NCBI GenBank assembly: GCA_963677185.1
Contig: OY781889.1
Coordinates: forward strand, 1,612,001-1,676,000
Length of the DNA: 64,000 nucleotides
Origin: G963677185 sp963677185
GTDB taxonomy: Bacteria > Bacillota > Syntrophomonadia > Syntrophomonadales > Syntrophomonadaceae
Direction: 5' to 3'
Positions within the stretch are counted from its first letter, which is position 1. Each line of letters begins with the position of its first letter. The notes below the pieces were generated by a model, which searched no databases, was not told where the DNA came from, and saw nothing but the letters and a program-made list of their open reading frames with translations. The position numbers and the translations under genes are program-made. Positions 1 to 7,409 of this stretch are shown one piece after another.

Positions 1-1
1 T

Positions 2-598
2 AGCATGGATAAGCAGGAACGGATTGCAAGGTTCGTCAAACGTGACGATGCTGTAAGAGCCCTGCTGGCGGAGCTGCTGATAAGAGCGATTATTTGCTCA
101 AAACTGGGAATCAGCAACTCTGATATCGAGTTTGCCTTTAACGAACATGGCAAGCCATTATTGTCCGGCTGTGACGACTTTCACTTCAACCTGGCGCACT
201 CGGGCGATTGGGTTGTATGTGCTGTTGATTCAAAGCCGGTGGGCATTGATATAGAGGAGATTAAACCAGTGGATATGGGGATCGCGGAGATGTTCTTTGC
301 AGCCCTGGAGTACCAGGATCTGCAAAAGGCCGGGCTGGACAGAGACGCCTATTTCTACGCTCTCTGGACATTGAAGGAGAGTTACCTCAAGGCGATAGGG
401 ACTGGTCTTTCGGCGGAATTAAAAGCAGTTCCCTTTCGGGTACGGGACAACGGCGGGATACGCGCTCATTTTCAATGTGGCATGTTTTTCAAACAATACA
501 GTATTAGCCGGGGTTACATACTTTCGGTATGTTCGCATCATAATGCCTTCCCGGCAGAGATAAGCATATTCACTTTAGATGACTTAAAAATAGGCTAA
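2..598 (+). CDS. 4'-phosphopantetheinyl transferase, Sfp type (5' end outside window)
   Basis: Transfers 4'-phosphopantetheine from CoA to a serine of carrier proteins (ACP, PCP). Numbering from the ATG at base 5, the Sfp signatures are visible: an H-G-K-P stretch near residues 48-51, the Mg-binding GIDIE motif at 80-84, and WTLKESYLKA at 121-130 with the K-E-S-x-x-x-K core. Sfp-type enzymes are about 220-240 residues and have roughly 30 residues before the region matching MDKQERIARF, so the ATG at base 5 is probably internal and the gene starts before the window. The C-terminus is complete and ends at a TAA. Whether it serves primary or secondary metabolism cannot be told here because the upstream neighbours are missing. 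Confidence 0.9.
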   Translation, partial: SMDKQERIARFVKRDDAVRALLAELLIRAIICSKLGISNSDIEFAFNEHGKPLLSGCDDFHFNLAHSGDWVVCAVDSKPVGIDIEEIKPVDMGIAEMFFAALEYQDLQKAGLDRDAYFYALWTLKESYLKAIGTGLSAELKAVPFRVRDNGGIRAHFQCGMFFKQYSISRGYILSVCSHHNAFPAEISIFTLDDLKIG

Positions 599-687
599 CG
601 GGCAGGGATAAGCCAGGCCGGGCTAAAACCCGGCCCGAGTAAGGTTTGTTCCATCTGATTTCGCTCATAATGGTTAACCCGGCCGTT

Positions 688-739
688 GATGTTTTAATAT
701 TCATCATAGGTTTATACCTATGATGAATATTAAAACATC
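688..739. repeat. Perfect 24-bp inverted repeat (hairpin)
   Basis: Left arm 688-711 and right arm 716-739 are perfectly complementary with a 4-base loop (TTAT). The arms are A+T rich (core TTTTAATATTCATCATAGG). It lies between the phosphopantetheinyl transferase stop (598) and the molbindin start (825). No T-run follows on the plus strand, so it is not a typical intrinsic terminator. It may be an operator, a cruciform or a miniature-element remnant. Confidence 0.7.
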
Positions 740-824
740 CTATTATTCATATGACAATCGCAGTGCTATCATGTGATTATACAAGTGGTTGCGCTGCTAT
801 GGGCAGCAGAAAGGGAGCGATAAT

Positions 825-1241
825 ATGAATATAAGCGCAAGAAACAATCTTAAAGGTACAATAGAATCCATCAAGGAAGGTGCAGTCCATGCCGTTGTAG
901 CGTTGAAGACCGGTGCTGGCGAGGTTGTAACTGCCACTATATCTCTGGACGCGGTAAAAGAGCTGGGCCTTGCGCCGGGCAAGGAAGCGGCCGCAGTGAT
1001 AAAGGCGACCGAAGTCATGATTGGCATTGGAGATATGAAGCTCAGTGCCAGGAATCAGCTGGCCGGCGAAATTGTCGGCATTCAAGAAGGAGCGGTCAAT
1101 GCCATGGTGACCTTGAAAACCGCGGGAGGAAACACCGTGTCATCTGCAATTTCCATGTCAGCTGTGAAAGAACTGGGCCTTGCACCGGGAATTAAAGCCA
1201 AGGCTATTATCAAGGCCACCTCGGTTATGATAGCTGTATAA
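825..1241 (+). CDS. Molbindin with two tandem Mop/TOBE domains
   Basis: Small cytoplasmic molybdate/tungstate-binding protein (138 aa). It consists of two tandem Mop domains, about residues 1-68 and 70-138, each beginning S-A-R-N-x-L-x-G and each containing an AVKELGLAPG segment and ending with I-K-A-T-x-V-M-I. This ModG-like di-Mop arrangement is known to store or buffer molybdate. The ATG at 825 is chosen because GAAAGGGAG lies just upstream; an in-frame ATG at 789 has no ribosome binding site and would add residues outside the Mop fold. No ModABC transporter genes are nearby. The molybdenum demand probably comes from formate dehydrogenase or related enzymes elsewhere. Confidence 0.9.
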   Translation: MNISARNNLKGTIESIKEGAVHAVVALKTGAGEVVTATISLDAVKELGLAPGKEAAAVIKATEVMIGIGDMKLSARNQLAGEIVGIQEGAVNAMVTLKTAGGNTVSSAISMSAVKELGLAPGIKAKAIIKATSVMIAV

Positions 1242-1349
1242 ATCTTGGACGAATAAACCAGAAATCATTATATAGGGCGGATACGAAACAGGTTTTACGG
1301 ATTTTCCGGATGTGCGCATCGCATTCAGGAGTCCCGGGGCCTGTTTCTT

Positions 1350-2225
1350 TTAATTCGCGCGGCATAGTTGCATGAAATCCAGCATGGCGGTGGTCAGAAA
1401 CTTGTTTTTATGATATGCAATGGCCAATTTTCTACTGAAATCCAGGCCATTTATTTTTAACTCCATCAAAGTGCCGGCATCAAGATGTTCTTTAACCAAC
1501 AGCAGGGGCACGACGGCTATGCCGGTATTATGTTTGGCTGCATTAATCAAGGCCGTTGTACTGGTGCTTTCCCAGAAAGGCTTGATGAACAGCCCGGCCT
1601 GGTTCATTCTCATCTCGAAAAGATTTCTGACCCCGGCTCCCCGGTCCCTCAATAAAAGGCGCTCACCGGCGATATCGGCAGCGGCTATCTCCTTTCGGGC
1701 GCACAGCGGATGCTCCGGGGCGGCGATGATCACGATGCGGTCGTCATAGAAGCTTTCCTGCACCAGGTCTGTTTCATTTTGAACCTCCTCAATCAAAGCC
1801 AGGTCCAGTTCATTTTTACGGAGCATTTCTATAAGGAAAGGGGCCTTATTTACAGTCACCCTGATTTCGGAGCGGGGGTGAAAAGCCTGGTATTTTTGAA
1901 TGTATCCCTGTATAAGGACAGCCCCGGCCGAATAGTTGGCGCCTACTTTCAGGTTTTCCTGCTGCGCGTTTTTCTCCAGGCTCTCTTCCATCTCCTCAAT
2001 AAGCTTGATTATATGCCGGGCATAGCGGTAGACTTTTTCTCCCGCTTCTGTGACGTACAGCTTGCGGGCCAGGCGTTCAAACAGAATCAAGCCGAATTCT
2101 TTTTCCATTTCCTTAATCGCCTGGCTCACCGATGGCTGCGTCATGAACAGCTTGCTGGCCGCTGCAGTCATGTTCAATTCGTCATATACCGCAATAAATA
2201 CTCTCAAATGGCGTATCGTGGTCAT
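1350..2225 (-). CDS. LysR-family transcriptional regulator
   Basis: DNA-binding regulator of 291 aa, the usual LysR length. An N-terminal winged helix-turn-helix (residues 1-60) contains the classic A-A-S-K-L-F-M-T-Q-P-S-V-S-Q-A-I-K-E-M-E stretch. It is followed by a linker helix and a periplasmic-binding-protein-like effector domain (about 90-290). It converges on the molbindin gene and no obvious target operon is adjacent in the same direction, so ligand and regulon are unknown. The sequence before its start contains a G+C-rich inverted repeat (CCCCGGC / GCCGGGG, about 2239-2257) that would form a stem in the 5' leader. Confidence 0.9.
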   Translation of the reverse strand: MTTIRHLRVFIAVYDELNMTAAASKLFMTQPSVSQAIKEMEKEFGLILFERLARKLYVTEAGEKVYRYARHIIKLIEEMEESLEKNAQQENLKVGANYSAGAVLIQGYIQKYQAFHPRSEIRVTVNKAPFLIEMLRKNELDLALIEEVQNETDLVQESFYDDRIVIIAAPEHPLCARKEIAAADIAGERLLLRDRGAGVRNLFEMRMNQAGLFIKPFWESTSTTALINAAKHNTGIAVVPLLLVKEHLDAGTLMELKINGLDFSRKLAIAYHKNKFLTTAMLDFMQLCRAN

Positions 2226-2387
2226 ATTGCCCTCCCTGCACCCCCGGCAAGCCGGGGCGCCGCGCTTTGTTTCATTGCTGCAATTTTACCTGACTGGCGG
2301 CAGCTCGGCAAACCGGTTGACTATCCTTCTCTGCGGCCGAAGACAGCCACACGGCTGACATCCGGAATTTGTAAATGATTAAATGCG

Positions 2388-2425
2388 AGGGACGGATCTG
2401 ATGACTGAAATCATCAGATCCGTCC
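2388..2425 (-). terminator. Hairpin, probable terminator; GGGACGG-type repeat
   Basis: Perfect 15-bp stem: 2390-2404 pairs with 2411-2425, loop CTGAAA. It lies 19 bases past the stop of the leftward Fn3/stalk gene; a T-rich stretch (ATTTAATCATTT on the minus strand) follows. The GGGACGGATC arm resembles the longer palindromes near 5.2, 36.2 and 43.6 kb. Confidence 0.6.
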
Positions 2426-2443
2426 TGAATGTTTTTCTGGAGC

Positions 2444-3667
2444 TTAATAGCTGATCCTTATCGTCACGGTCTTGGTGCTGTCATCCCAGGTGGCGGTGCC
2501 GCCCAGGGCGTCGGTCAGGAACCTGGCGGGCAGGAAGATGAAGCCATCCCGCGCCAGAGGCTCTACACCCATCTGGATTTCCTGACCGTCAAAAGTGAGC
2601 ACTTTGCTGCCCAGGCTACAGGAAGCCTGTTTGCCTTCGGCGGTTACGAAGGTGGCGGTTTTGGTTTTATCATCCCAGGTCATGTGAGTGTCGTCATTGG
2701 CGATGCCCAGACCCAGGCCCAGGAACCTCTGGGGCACGAATACCCGGCCGTCCTGCCCGAAGACCGCGGTGCCCATGCTGGTGGAAACTCCGTCAAGGGT
2801 GCAGCGGTCTGAATCCAGGGTGAAGGTGCTGACATGTTCGGTTTTGGCCGCCCCTGGATTTACCGGTTCGGCTTCGGTTGTTGCCGGAGCGGTGGTCACT
2901 GTAGCCGTAGGGCTGTAGGTATTGCTGCTGGGGGAATATTCATCGGTCGGAACAGCAATTGCCGGGGTAGTGATGGTTTTATCCTCGCCATACACGGTAC
3001 CTGACAGATTAGTGCCCACCGCGCGGTAATGATAGGTGGTATTGGGCGCCAGGCCGGCCAGGATCGCACTGACTGCGGATTCAACATTGCCGGTTACGGT
3101 TGCCGGAACCGCTGCTACATTGCTGCCATAAGCGTCCGTGGGGCCATAGTCAAAGGAAACACTGGTATCAATGCCGCGGGCATCAATGCTTCCGTTAACG
3201 GTGGCTGCCGTGCTGCTGATGCCGGTGGCCGATAAGGTTGCGACAACGGGCAGAACTACCGGTGTGGGAGGAAGGGTTATTATTGTAATTACATTTGTAT
3301 TCGGGCTGTTCATCTGGGATCCGTTATACGCGGACAGGCGGTAATAGTAGGGGGTTAACGGCGCCAATCCGGTGACATTCCATTGGGTGACGTTGCCAAC
3401 GTCTGTATTTGTATAACCGACGACAAAACAGGTAAAGGCGGCATCCTCCGCAACGTCCAGACGATAGCCGGTTGCTCCCACTGAGGTTTGCCAGTTGGCT
3501 GTGAAGCTAGTGGACTGTATATTGGTGGCGGCTGACGCAACGGGAGCTTGAAGGGTGGTTGCAGAGGCCTGCCCGGCCCCCAAAGGGATGCCCGGCACCG
3601 AGCCGAACAGGAGGAAAAGTGCCATGAATATTAACATCAGTTTATTGCTTGTTTTCAAATCCATCAC
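2444..3667 (-). CDS. Secreted protein with Fn3 domains and copper-amine-oxidase-like stalk domain
   Basis: Exported surface protein of 407 aa. Residues 1-37 form a Sec signal peptide (basic start, hydrophobic LMLIFMALFLLFGSVPG core, cleavage near A-S-A). Two fibronectin type III-like modules follow (about 38-133 and 140-232), the first with the L-x-P-x-T-x-Y-Y-Y-R-L-S-A-Y signature and the second with A-P-N-T-T-Y-H-Y-R-A. A Thr/Ser/Pro-rich linker (about 232-280) leads to a C-terminal stalk domain (about 285-407) with repeated V-F-V-P-x-R-F-L and T-W-D-D-x-T-K-T motifs, as in cell-surface proteins of Clostridia. This domain is not a catalytic copper oxidase. A promoter with four 11-bp repeats lies upstream, so expression is probably activated by a response regulator. 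The exact ligand is unknown. Confidence 0.85.
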   Translation of the reverse strand: MMDLKTSNKLMLIFMALFLLFGSVPGIPLGAGQASATTLQAPVASAATNIQSTSFTANWQTSVGATGYRLDVAEDAAFTCFVVGYTNTDVGNVTQWNVTGLAPLTPYYYRLSAYNGSQMNSPNTNVITIITLPPTPVVLPVVATLSATGISSTAATVNGSIDARGIDTSVSFDYGPTDAYGSNVAAVPATVTGNVESAVSAILAGLAPNTTYHYRAVGTNLSGTVYGEDKTITTPAIAVPTDEYSPSSNTYSPTATVTTAPATTEAEPVNPGAAKTEHVSTFTLDSDRCTLDGVSTSMGTAVFGQDGRVFVPQRFLGLGLGIANDDTHMTWDDKTKTATFVTAEGKQASCSLGSKVLTFDGQEIQMGVEPLARDGFIFLPARFLTDALGGTATWDDSTKTVTIRISY

Positions 3668-3739
3668 TCCTAATTTGATTTTTTCTCATTTATCAACAAG
3701 GCCGCGGTAAAACAGCCCACTGGTTTGAATATTAACCGC

Positions 3740-3793
3740 ATTATACTACTACCGCGTCACCGTTTGGTCACTACTCGGTTACAATTCAGTCAC
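3740..3793 (-). promoter_or_regulatory. Activator-type promoter with four 11-bp direct repeats
   Basis: On the plus strand GTCAC, GTCAC, GTTAC and GTCAC start at 3756, 3767, 3778 and 3789, an exact 11-bp period. Read on the minus strand, the array ends 10 bp before a perfect TATAAT (complement of 3740-3745) that points toward the gene starting at 3667. There is no good -35 hexamer; the repeats occupy that position. This is the architecture of PhoB/OmpR-class activated promoters. The regulator is not identifiable from the window. Confidence 0.6.
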
Positions 3794-3917
3794 AAGAAAT
3801 GGAAGTGATCAACAGACTTGGAAGCAAGAAGAAGTTTTTTCCCTTGTTTCAAAGTTGAGCGGCTGGTACGGTTATAATAAAGGATAAGAAATCTCACCCG
3901 AAAGGGCGGTTTTATGT

Positions 3918-4562
3918 ATGCCACGGTTTCGGGAACCGGTTAGCGGATTTACCCATCTGGGCGGCATGGTAGCAGCGGCCGCGGGAATGGCAGTGCTTTT
4001 ACAGGGAGCCATGAATAAAGGTTCTTTCGATCAAATACTTTCTTTTGCGGTGTATGGAACCAGCCTTATCTCCTTGTATTGCGCCAGCGCCCTTTACCAT
4101 TTGCTGGTAGTATCCGATGAATGGCTGGATTTTTGGCGCCGCATCGACCATATCATGATCTATGTCCTCATTGCTGGAACGTATACACCGGTCTGTTTGC
4201 TGACCATCGGTGATCAGCTGGGATGGATACTACTGGCGGCCGTTTGGGGCATTGCGGCGGCCGGGATTGGCATTTCGATCATCTGGCGCCAGGCGCCGCA
4301 GTCTTTTTTTAATGCAGTCTATACCATTATGGCAATCATAATTATCGGATTCATTCCGCTTTTAGTGGCCTGGATGCCTCTCGCACAGCTGGTCTGGCTG
4401 ACCGCTGGCTACCTGGTTTATATTATCGGGGCGGTCATATATTTGACCCACTCACCGGGCCAAAACCTGTTTGACGGTTTTGGTTCCCACGAAATCTTTC
4501 ATCTGTTTGTGCTGGGAGGGAGTTTCTGTCACTACTGGTTGATGTATCTATACCTTGTTTGA
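3918..4562 (+). CDS. Hemolysin III family (PAQR) integral membrane protein
   Basis: Seven-helix membrane protein of 214 aa, the usual length for the YqfA/HlyIII branch of the PAQR superfamily. Diagnostic residues: S-A-L-Y-H in the first third, D-H-x-M-I-Y-V-L-I-A-G-T-Y-T-P in the middle, and H-E-I-F-H-x-F near the C-terminus. These supply the Ser/His/Asp set that binds zinc in this superfamily. Bacterial members were named for cytolysis but their cellular role is uncertain. The ATG at 3918 follows an AAAGGGCGG ribosome site. A TATAAT at 3873-3878 may be its -10 element. It stands alone, divergent from the secreted Fn3 gene. Confidence 0.88.
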   Translation: MPRFREPVSGFTHLGGMVAAAAGMAVLLQGAMNKGSFDQILSFAVYGTSLISLYCASALYHLLVVSDEWLDFWRRIDHIMIYVLIAGTYTPVCLLTIGDQLGWILLAAVWGIAAAGIGISIIWRQAPQSFFNAVYTIMAIIIIGFIPLLVAWMPLAQLVWLTAGYLVYIIGAVIYLTHSPGQNLFDGFGSHEIFHLFVLGGSFCHYWLMYLYLV

Positions 4563-4627
4563 GCCGTAGCTTGTTCCGGCGAGGCTTCATGGTTCACAAT
4601 TTTCAGTCCATGTTCCCGGGACGGTAT

Positions 4628-5089
4628 CTATATAATTTTGTGAGCATCCAAATACTTACGACAGGCCTGATTATATTCTTCAGCAGGCAAAACTCGAACT
4701 GAAGGCTGAAACAAATCGGAGTGCTCAATCGCTGCTGGTGGCGCTTCGGCAGAAAACTCACTAAGGCGCGATTTGTAGTAGTTTATTAATTTTTGCACGT
4801 TTATGGAACGCTGGTAATCCTTCGGGTCAGGCAGCCAGCTTTCATGAAGGCGGTAACTGCCTCCGATATAAGCGACAATGCCAATCTGCTGCAAACGATT
4901 CAACACATCGCTGATATCTTCATAAAGATGCACCGCATGATCAATATAATCAATGGTGGAGATTAAGCCATCCAAGCCTCCTTCGGCATCCAGTCCGCGG
5001 CACATCCAAATAGCACTCAAGATAACGGCGTCATCAATGATCATAGCTTCATTCGTATACACAACCATACACCCGAACCCCCATGTCAC
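4628..5089 (-). CDS. Hypothetical protein, possible winged-helix
   Basis: Not recognised (153 aa). It is soluble and acidic, without signal peptide or membrane segment. Residues about 12-80 look helical, and a stretch with VLNRLQQIGIVAYIGGSYRL resembles the recognition helix and wing of winged-helix proteins; this is a weak structural impression, not a family assignment. The ORF keeps ordinary codon use and ends just before a 66-bp gap to the hemolysin gene. The start is uncertain: ATGs at residues 1 and 8 are both possible. A long palindrome lies upstream of it. Confidence 0.55.
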   Translation of the reverse strand: MTWGFGCMVVYTNEAMIIDDAVILSAIWMCRGLDAEGGLDGLISTIDYIDHAVHLYEDISDVLNRLQQIGIVAYIGGSYRLHESWLPDPKDYQRSINVQKLINYYKSRLSEFSAEAPPAAIEHSDLFQPSVRVLPAEEYNQACRKYLDAHKII

Positions 5090-5167
5090 TTATTCGAAGA
5101 TGAACAACCTGACTGATTGGCATTACTTCTTAATTATACTTGAAGCATAATAACCTGTGGAAAGCAC

Positions 5168-5247
5168 GGGTACAATCACGGGGACGGTTCCACTGATTTA
5201 TTTTCTGCAGAAAATAAATCAGTGGAACCGTCCCCGTGATTGTACCC
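5168..5247. repeat. 80-bp perfect palindrome (GGGACGG family)
   Basis: Bases 5168-5207 are the exact reverse complement of 5208-5247, with no loop. The centre is CTGCAG. Each arm carries CACGGGGACGGTTC. It sits in the gap between the hypothetical gene (4628-5089) and the ammonium channel gene (ends 5256) and could also end transcription of the latter. A similar 74-bp palindrome is at 36235-36308, and shorter relatives are at 2388-2425 and 43593-43640. Confidence 0.85.
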
Positions 5248-5255
5248 AGTCTGTT

Positions 5256-6554
5256 TTAAGCTTTTTGCTTCATCAGAGGTGATGACACCGCCAGTGTTTC
5301 CTCAATGATAAACTCGTCTTCATCACTGTATGGAATGCTTTTGGTGCCGAACATGTCCAGTATAATTCCACTGATTTTTCCGCAGCTAAATGCTAATAGA
5401 ACAGTAACCGCGATTCCTAGAATTTGAACTGAAGCCGCACCGGTAATAGCAATTCCAGTCAGACCTCCTAATATGCCCGGCATGCCATGCAGGTTATTGA
5501 TTCCGCAGGTATCGGTGCCTTTGATCAGCTTCTCCAATTTAGGAGAAATTATTGCGTAGCCGATAGTGCTGAGCGCGCCTGCGGATATCCCAATCAGCAT
5601 AGCGAAACCAGGATTGGTGAGATTGCATATAGAGCCGATGGCTACGCCGCCGGCCAGGGCTGCATTGGCAATATCGGCTATTTCCACCTTGCCACGGATC
5701 CAGCGGGAAACTATAAAAGTGGCAAGGGTTGCACCGCATAATGCGAAGACAGTATTTATGGCGGTAAGCACAACCCGATCCGGGGCGACCAGCGCACTCG
5801 TAAAAGACGGCCAGAACAGCCACAAGATCATGCTGCCCAGCAGGGCGAACTGGTTGCTGGTTTTATCGTTTTCAGCTGCGGGCAATTCGCTGAATTTCGC
5901 CAGCGTACCGGCCGCTACGCCCAATCCAAAATAGGCTCCAAAGGCATGAATGACTACAGAACCGCCGGTATCCAGGAAACCATTAAAAAATCCGCTCTCC
6001 AGAATTAGCCATTCGTTTAGTACATAAGCAGGAATGAAGAGCAGCCCCATTAAAAAAAATTGTTCCATCTTCAGTCGGCCCAGCGGTGCTCCAATGGCTA
6101 TCAGCAAGCTGGCAGCCGCAAATTCTGCCATGATGAAAGTATCTATGCTTATGGTCGTCAGCGAAAAATGATCGCCCCCGAAGCTTTTGATTAGCATATA
6201 GGCGGGAATAGCAATGCTAACGGCGAGAAAGGTCACAGTTACAGAGCTATATCCGTGCTTGCGGACAAAAACCATCAGGAAGCCAAACCCGACCAGCAGC
6301 ATTGCCAGGATATGGATTGAACGCTCGTATTTCAGGGTATCAAAGATGGTGCCGGCTTGAGCCGGGCTGGTTGATATTTGGGTGTTCAGGCCTGAATTGA
6401 GGGTATTCATACCCGAAGCGACATTGGAATTGACTGCTGGCAGAAAACCTGCCGCCGACAAAATAACCAGCAGCAATAGCATGGCTAAAATAGCTTTGCC
6501 TGAAGGGGCGGGTGCTATTGGGCTATGTAGGCTTTTTATCTTTTTTTGTGACAT
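5256..6554 (-). CDS. Ammonium channel of the Rh (Rh50-like) branch of Amt/Mep/Rh
   Basis: Integral membrane channel of 432 aa for NH3/NH4+ or CO2-type gases. About 11 hydrophobic segments are visible. Two motifs place it in the Rh branch: I-H-A-F-G-A-Y-F-G-L in the middle and N-N-L-H-G-M-P-G-I-L-G-G toward the C-terminus; their histidines are the twin-His pore pair. F-G-F-L-M-V-F near residue 90 is also Rh-like. The ATG at 6554 is preferred over one at 6572 because GGAG lies 8 bases upstream. No glnK/PII gene is adjacent, unlike typical bacterial amtB operons. Rh proteins are uncommon in bacteria (Nitrosomonas Rh50 is the known case), so this could alternatively be a divergent Amt. Confidence 0.85.
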   Translation of the reverse strand: MSQKKIKSLHSPIAPAPSGKAILAMLLLLVILSAAGFLPAVNSNVASGMNTLNSGLNTQISTSPAQAGTIFDTLKYERSIHILAMLLVGFGFLMVFVRKHGYSSVTVTFLAVSIAIPAYMLIKSFGGDHFSLTTISIDTFIMAEFAAASLLIAIGAPLGRLKMEQFFLMGLLFIPAYVLNEWLILESGFFNGFLDTGGSVVIHAFGAYFGLGVAAGTLAKFSELPAAENDKTSNQFALLGSMILWLFWPSFTSALVAPDRVVLTAINTVFALCGATLATFIVSRWIRGKVEIADIANAALAGGVAIGSICNLTNPGFAMLIGISAGALSTIGYAIISPKLEKLIKGTDTCGINNLHGMPGILGGLTGIAITGAASVQILGIAVTVLLAFSCGKISGIILDMFGTKSIPYSDEDEFIIEETLAVSSPLMKQKA

Positions 6555-6809
6555 AAATAGTTCTCCATTCAATTGCAGTTAAGAGATCGGTCATTGTATG
6601 GTGATGTATATCACCGGGTTGGTATTTGCCTCAATCCACCTCCTTTGATAAACTGCGGCCACGGATTGTTAAACTTTAGTATTTTAGCATAAAAGGAATG
6701 ATGCTGACGTTGGATTAGCCCATGTATACGGGATAACGTACATGTATATCGTATGCAGGCATACCGCATCCACTGTCATATCCATGTATCCAGGAGGTTC
6801 TGGTAGAGA

Positions 6810-6863
6810 ATGGCAATAGGCCGTGACTCTTCGGCAAATGGAGAGCATATGAGGCGGAGGTAA
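6810..6863 (+). CDS. Candidate 17-residue ORF with strong ribosome binding site
   Basis: ATG at 6810 follows CAGGAGGTT (6791-6799). It encodes a 17-residue basic peptide ending H-M-R-R-R. It overlaps the ribosome site (GGCGGAGG, 6853-6860) of the next small ORF, as in a leader or translationally coupled pair. No homology recognised; the case rests only on the ribosome site and position. Confidence 0.3.
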   Translation: MAIGRDSSANGEHMRRR

Positions 6864-6873
6864 GCTTGCAATC

Positions 6874-6987
6874 ATGTGTATGAACGGTAATTGGGTGGAT
6901 TATGCATTGGGCAGGCATGGGGAGTCTCGTGGTCTGGCGCTGATGAGCAAAGATTATGATGCTTCGAGTATAATAAAAAGAGGATGA
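6874..6987 (+). CDS. Candidate 37-residue ORF
   Basis: Opens at ATG 6874 (or in-frame ATG 6880) and ends at TGA 6985. The peptide contains NGNWVDYALGRHGESRG and ends I-I-K-R-G. It lies in the 560-bp gap between the Rh gene and the MGDKSP-type gene. GGCGGAGG lies 13 bases upstream, longer than ideal. Not recognised; it may be a real small protein or chance. Confidence 0.3.
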   Translation: MCMNGNWVDYALGRHGESRGLALMSKDYDASSIIKRG

Positions 6988-7112
6988 TAGATCAGGAATT
7001 GATTAGCTGGTATATTGGCGGGGTTAAATGATTCCTGCTCAATCTTTCACCGGCAGCTAAATGCTTAACAAGAATGAACCGACTCCAGGTATCCATTTGG
7101 GAGGTGGTTAAA

Positions 7113-7226
7113 ATGGGAGATAAAAGCCCTAAGAAAAAGGTATCAAAGAAGAAGTCAGAAAAAAAACTGCTTGTCACCGCATCTGATTCATTAGCACCAG
7201 CGAAAAAATCCAAAAAAATATATTAA
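7113..7226 (+). CDS. Small lysine-rich protein (MGDKSPKKK type)
   Basis: A 37-residue, very basic peptide beginning M-G-D-K-S-P-K-K-K with about one third lysine. GGGAGGTGG ends a few bases before the ATG, an excellent ribosome site, and an intrinsic terminator follows at 7289-7318, so this is a complete small transcription unit. Small proteins starting MGDKSPK are, from memory, widespread hypothetical proteins in bacteria; their role is unknown. The charge suggests nucleic-acid or envelope association, which is inference. Confidence 0.7.
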   Translation: MGDKSPKKKVSKKKSEKKLLVTASDSLAPAKKSKKIY

Positions 7227-7288
7227 TAGCGGGAACTGGTTCTGATAAATGACAAGCAAGCCATTCGTTATCCAATGCGAGAAGATTG

Positions 7289-7318
7289 AAGCCCCTGCCG
7301 TAAACGCAGGGGCTTTTT
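7289..7318 (+). terminator. Intrinsic terminator
   Basis: Stem AAGCCCCTGC (7289-7298) with GCAGGGGCTT (7306-7315), loop CGTAAAC, followed by a run of T. It closes the small lysine-rich gene. Confidence 0.9.
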
Positions 7319-7340
7319 GCAAAATTAAATTAATCCAGGC

Positions 7341-7371
7341 TTGACTCTCCAGCCACTGGAGAGAATAAGAT
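7341..7371 (+). promoter_or_regulatory. MerR-type promoter with central operator
   Basis: The -35 TTGACT (7341-7346) and -10 TAAGAT (7366-7371) are separated by 19 bp, the long spacer typical of MerR-activated promoters. Between them is a perfect dyad, CTCTCCAG (7345-7352) and CTGGAGAG (7356-7363). This is very probably the self-regulatory site of the gene at 7410. Confidence 0.85.
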
Positions 7372-7409
7372 ACATATGTAAGCTTACAATCACGGCAGGA
7401 GGAGTCCTC

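Noticed and set aside
1284..1347. GAAACAGG ... CCTGTTTC pair as a terminator
   Set aside because: The 8-bp arms are separated by 47 bases with no compact stem; too weak to call.
1710..2378. Long plus-strand frame (222 codons) opposite the LysR gene
   Set aside because: It lies almost wholly antisense to a clear LysR protein and its translation has no domain-like features or ribosome site.
3756..3793. GTCAC repeats considered as a CRISPR-like or iteron array
   Set aside because: The units are 5 bp with 6-bp spacers in a promoter position, which fits a regulator site and not CRISPR or an origin.
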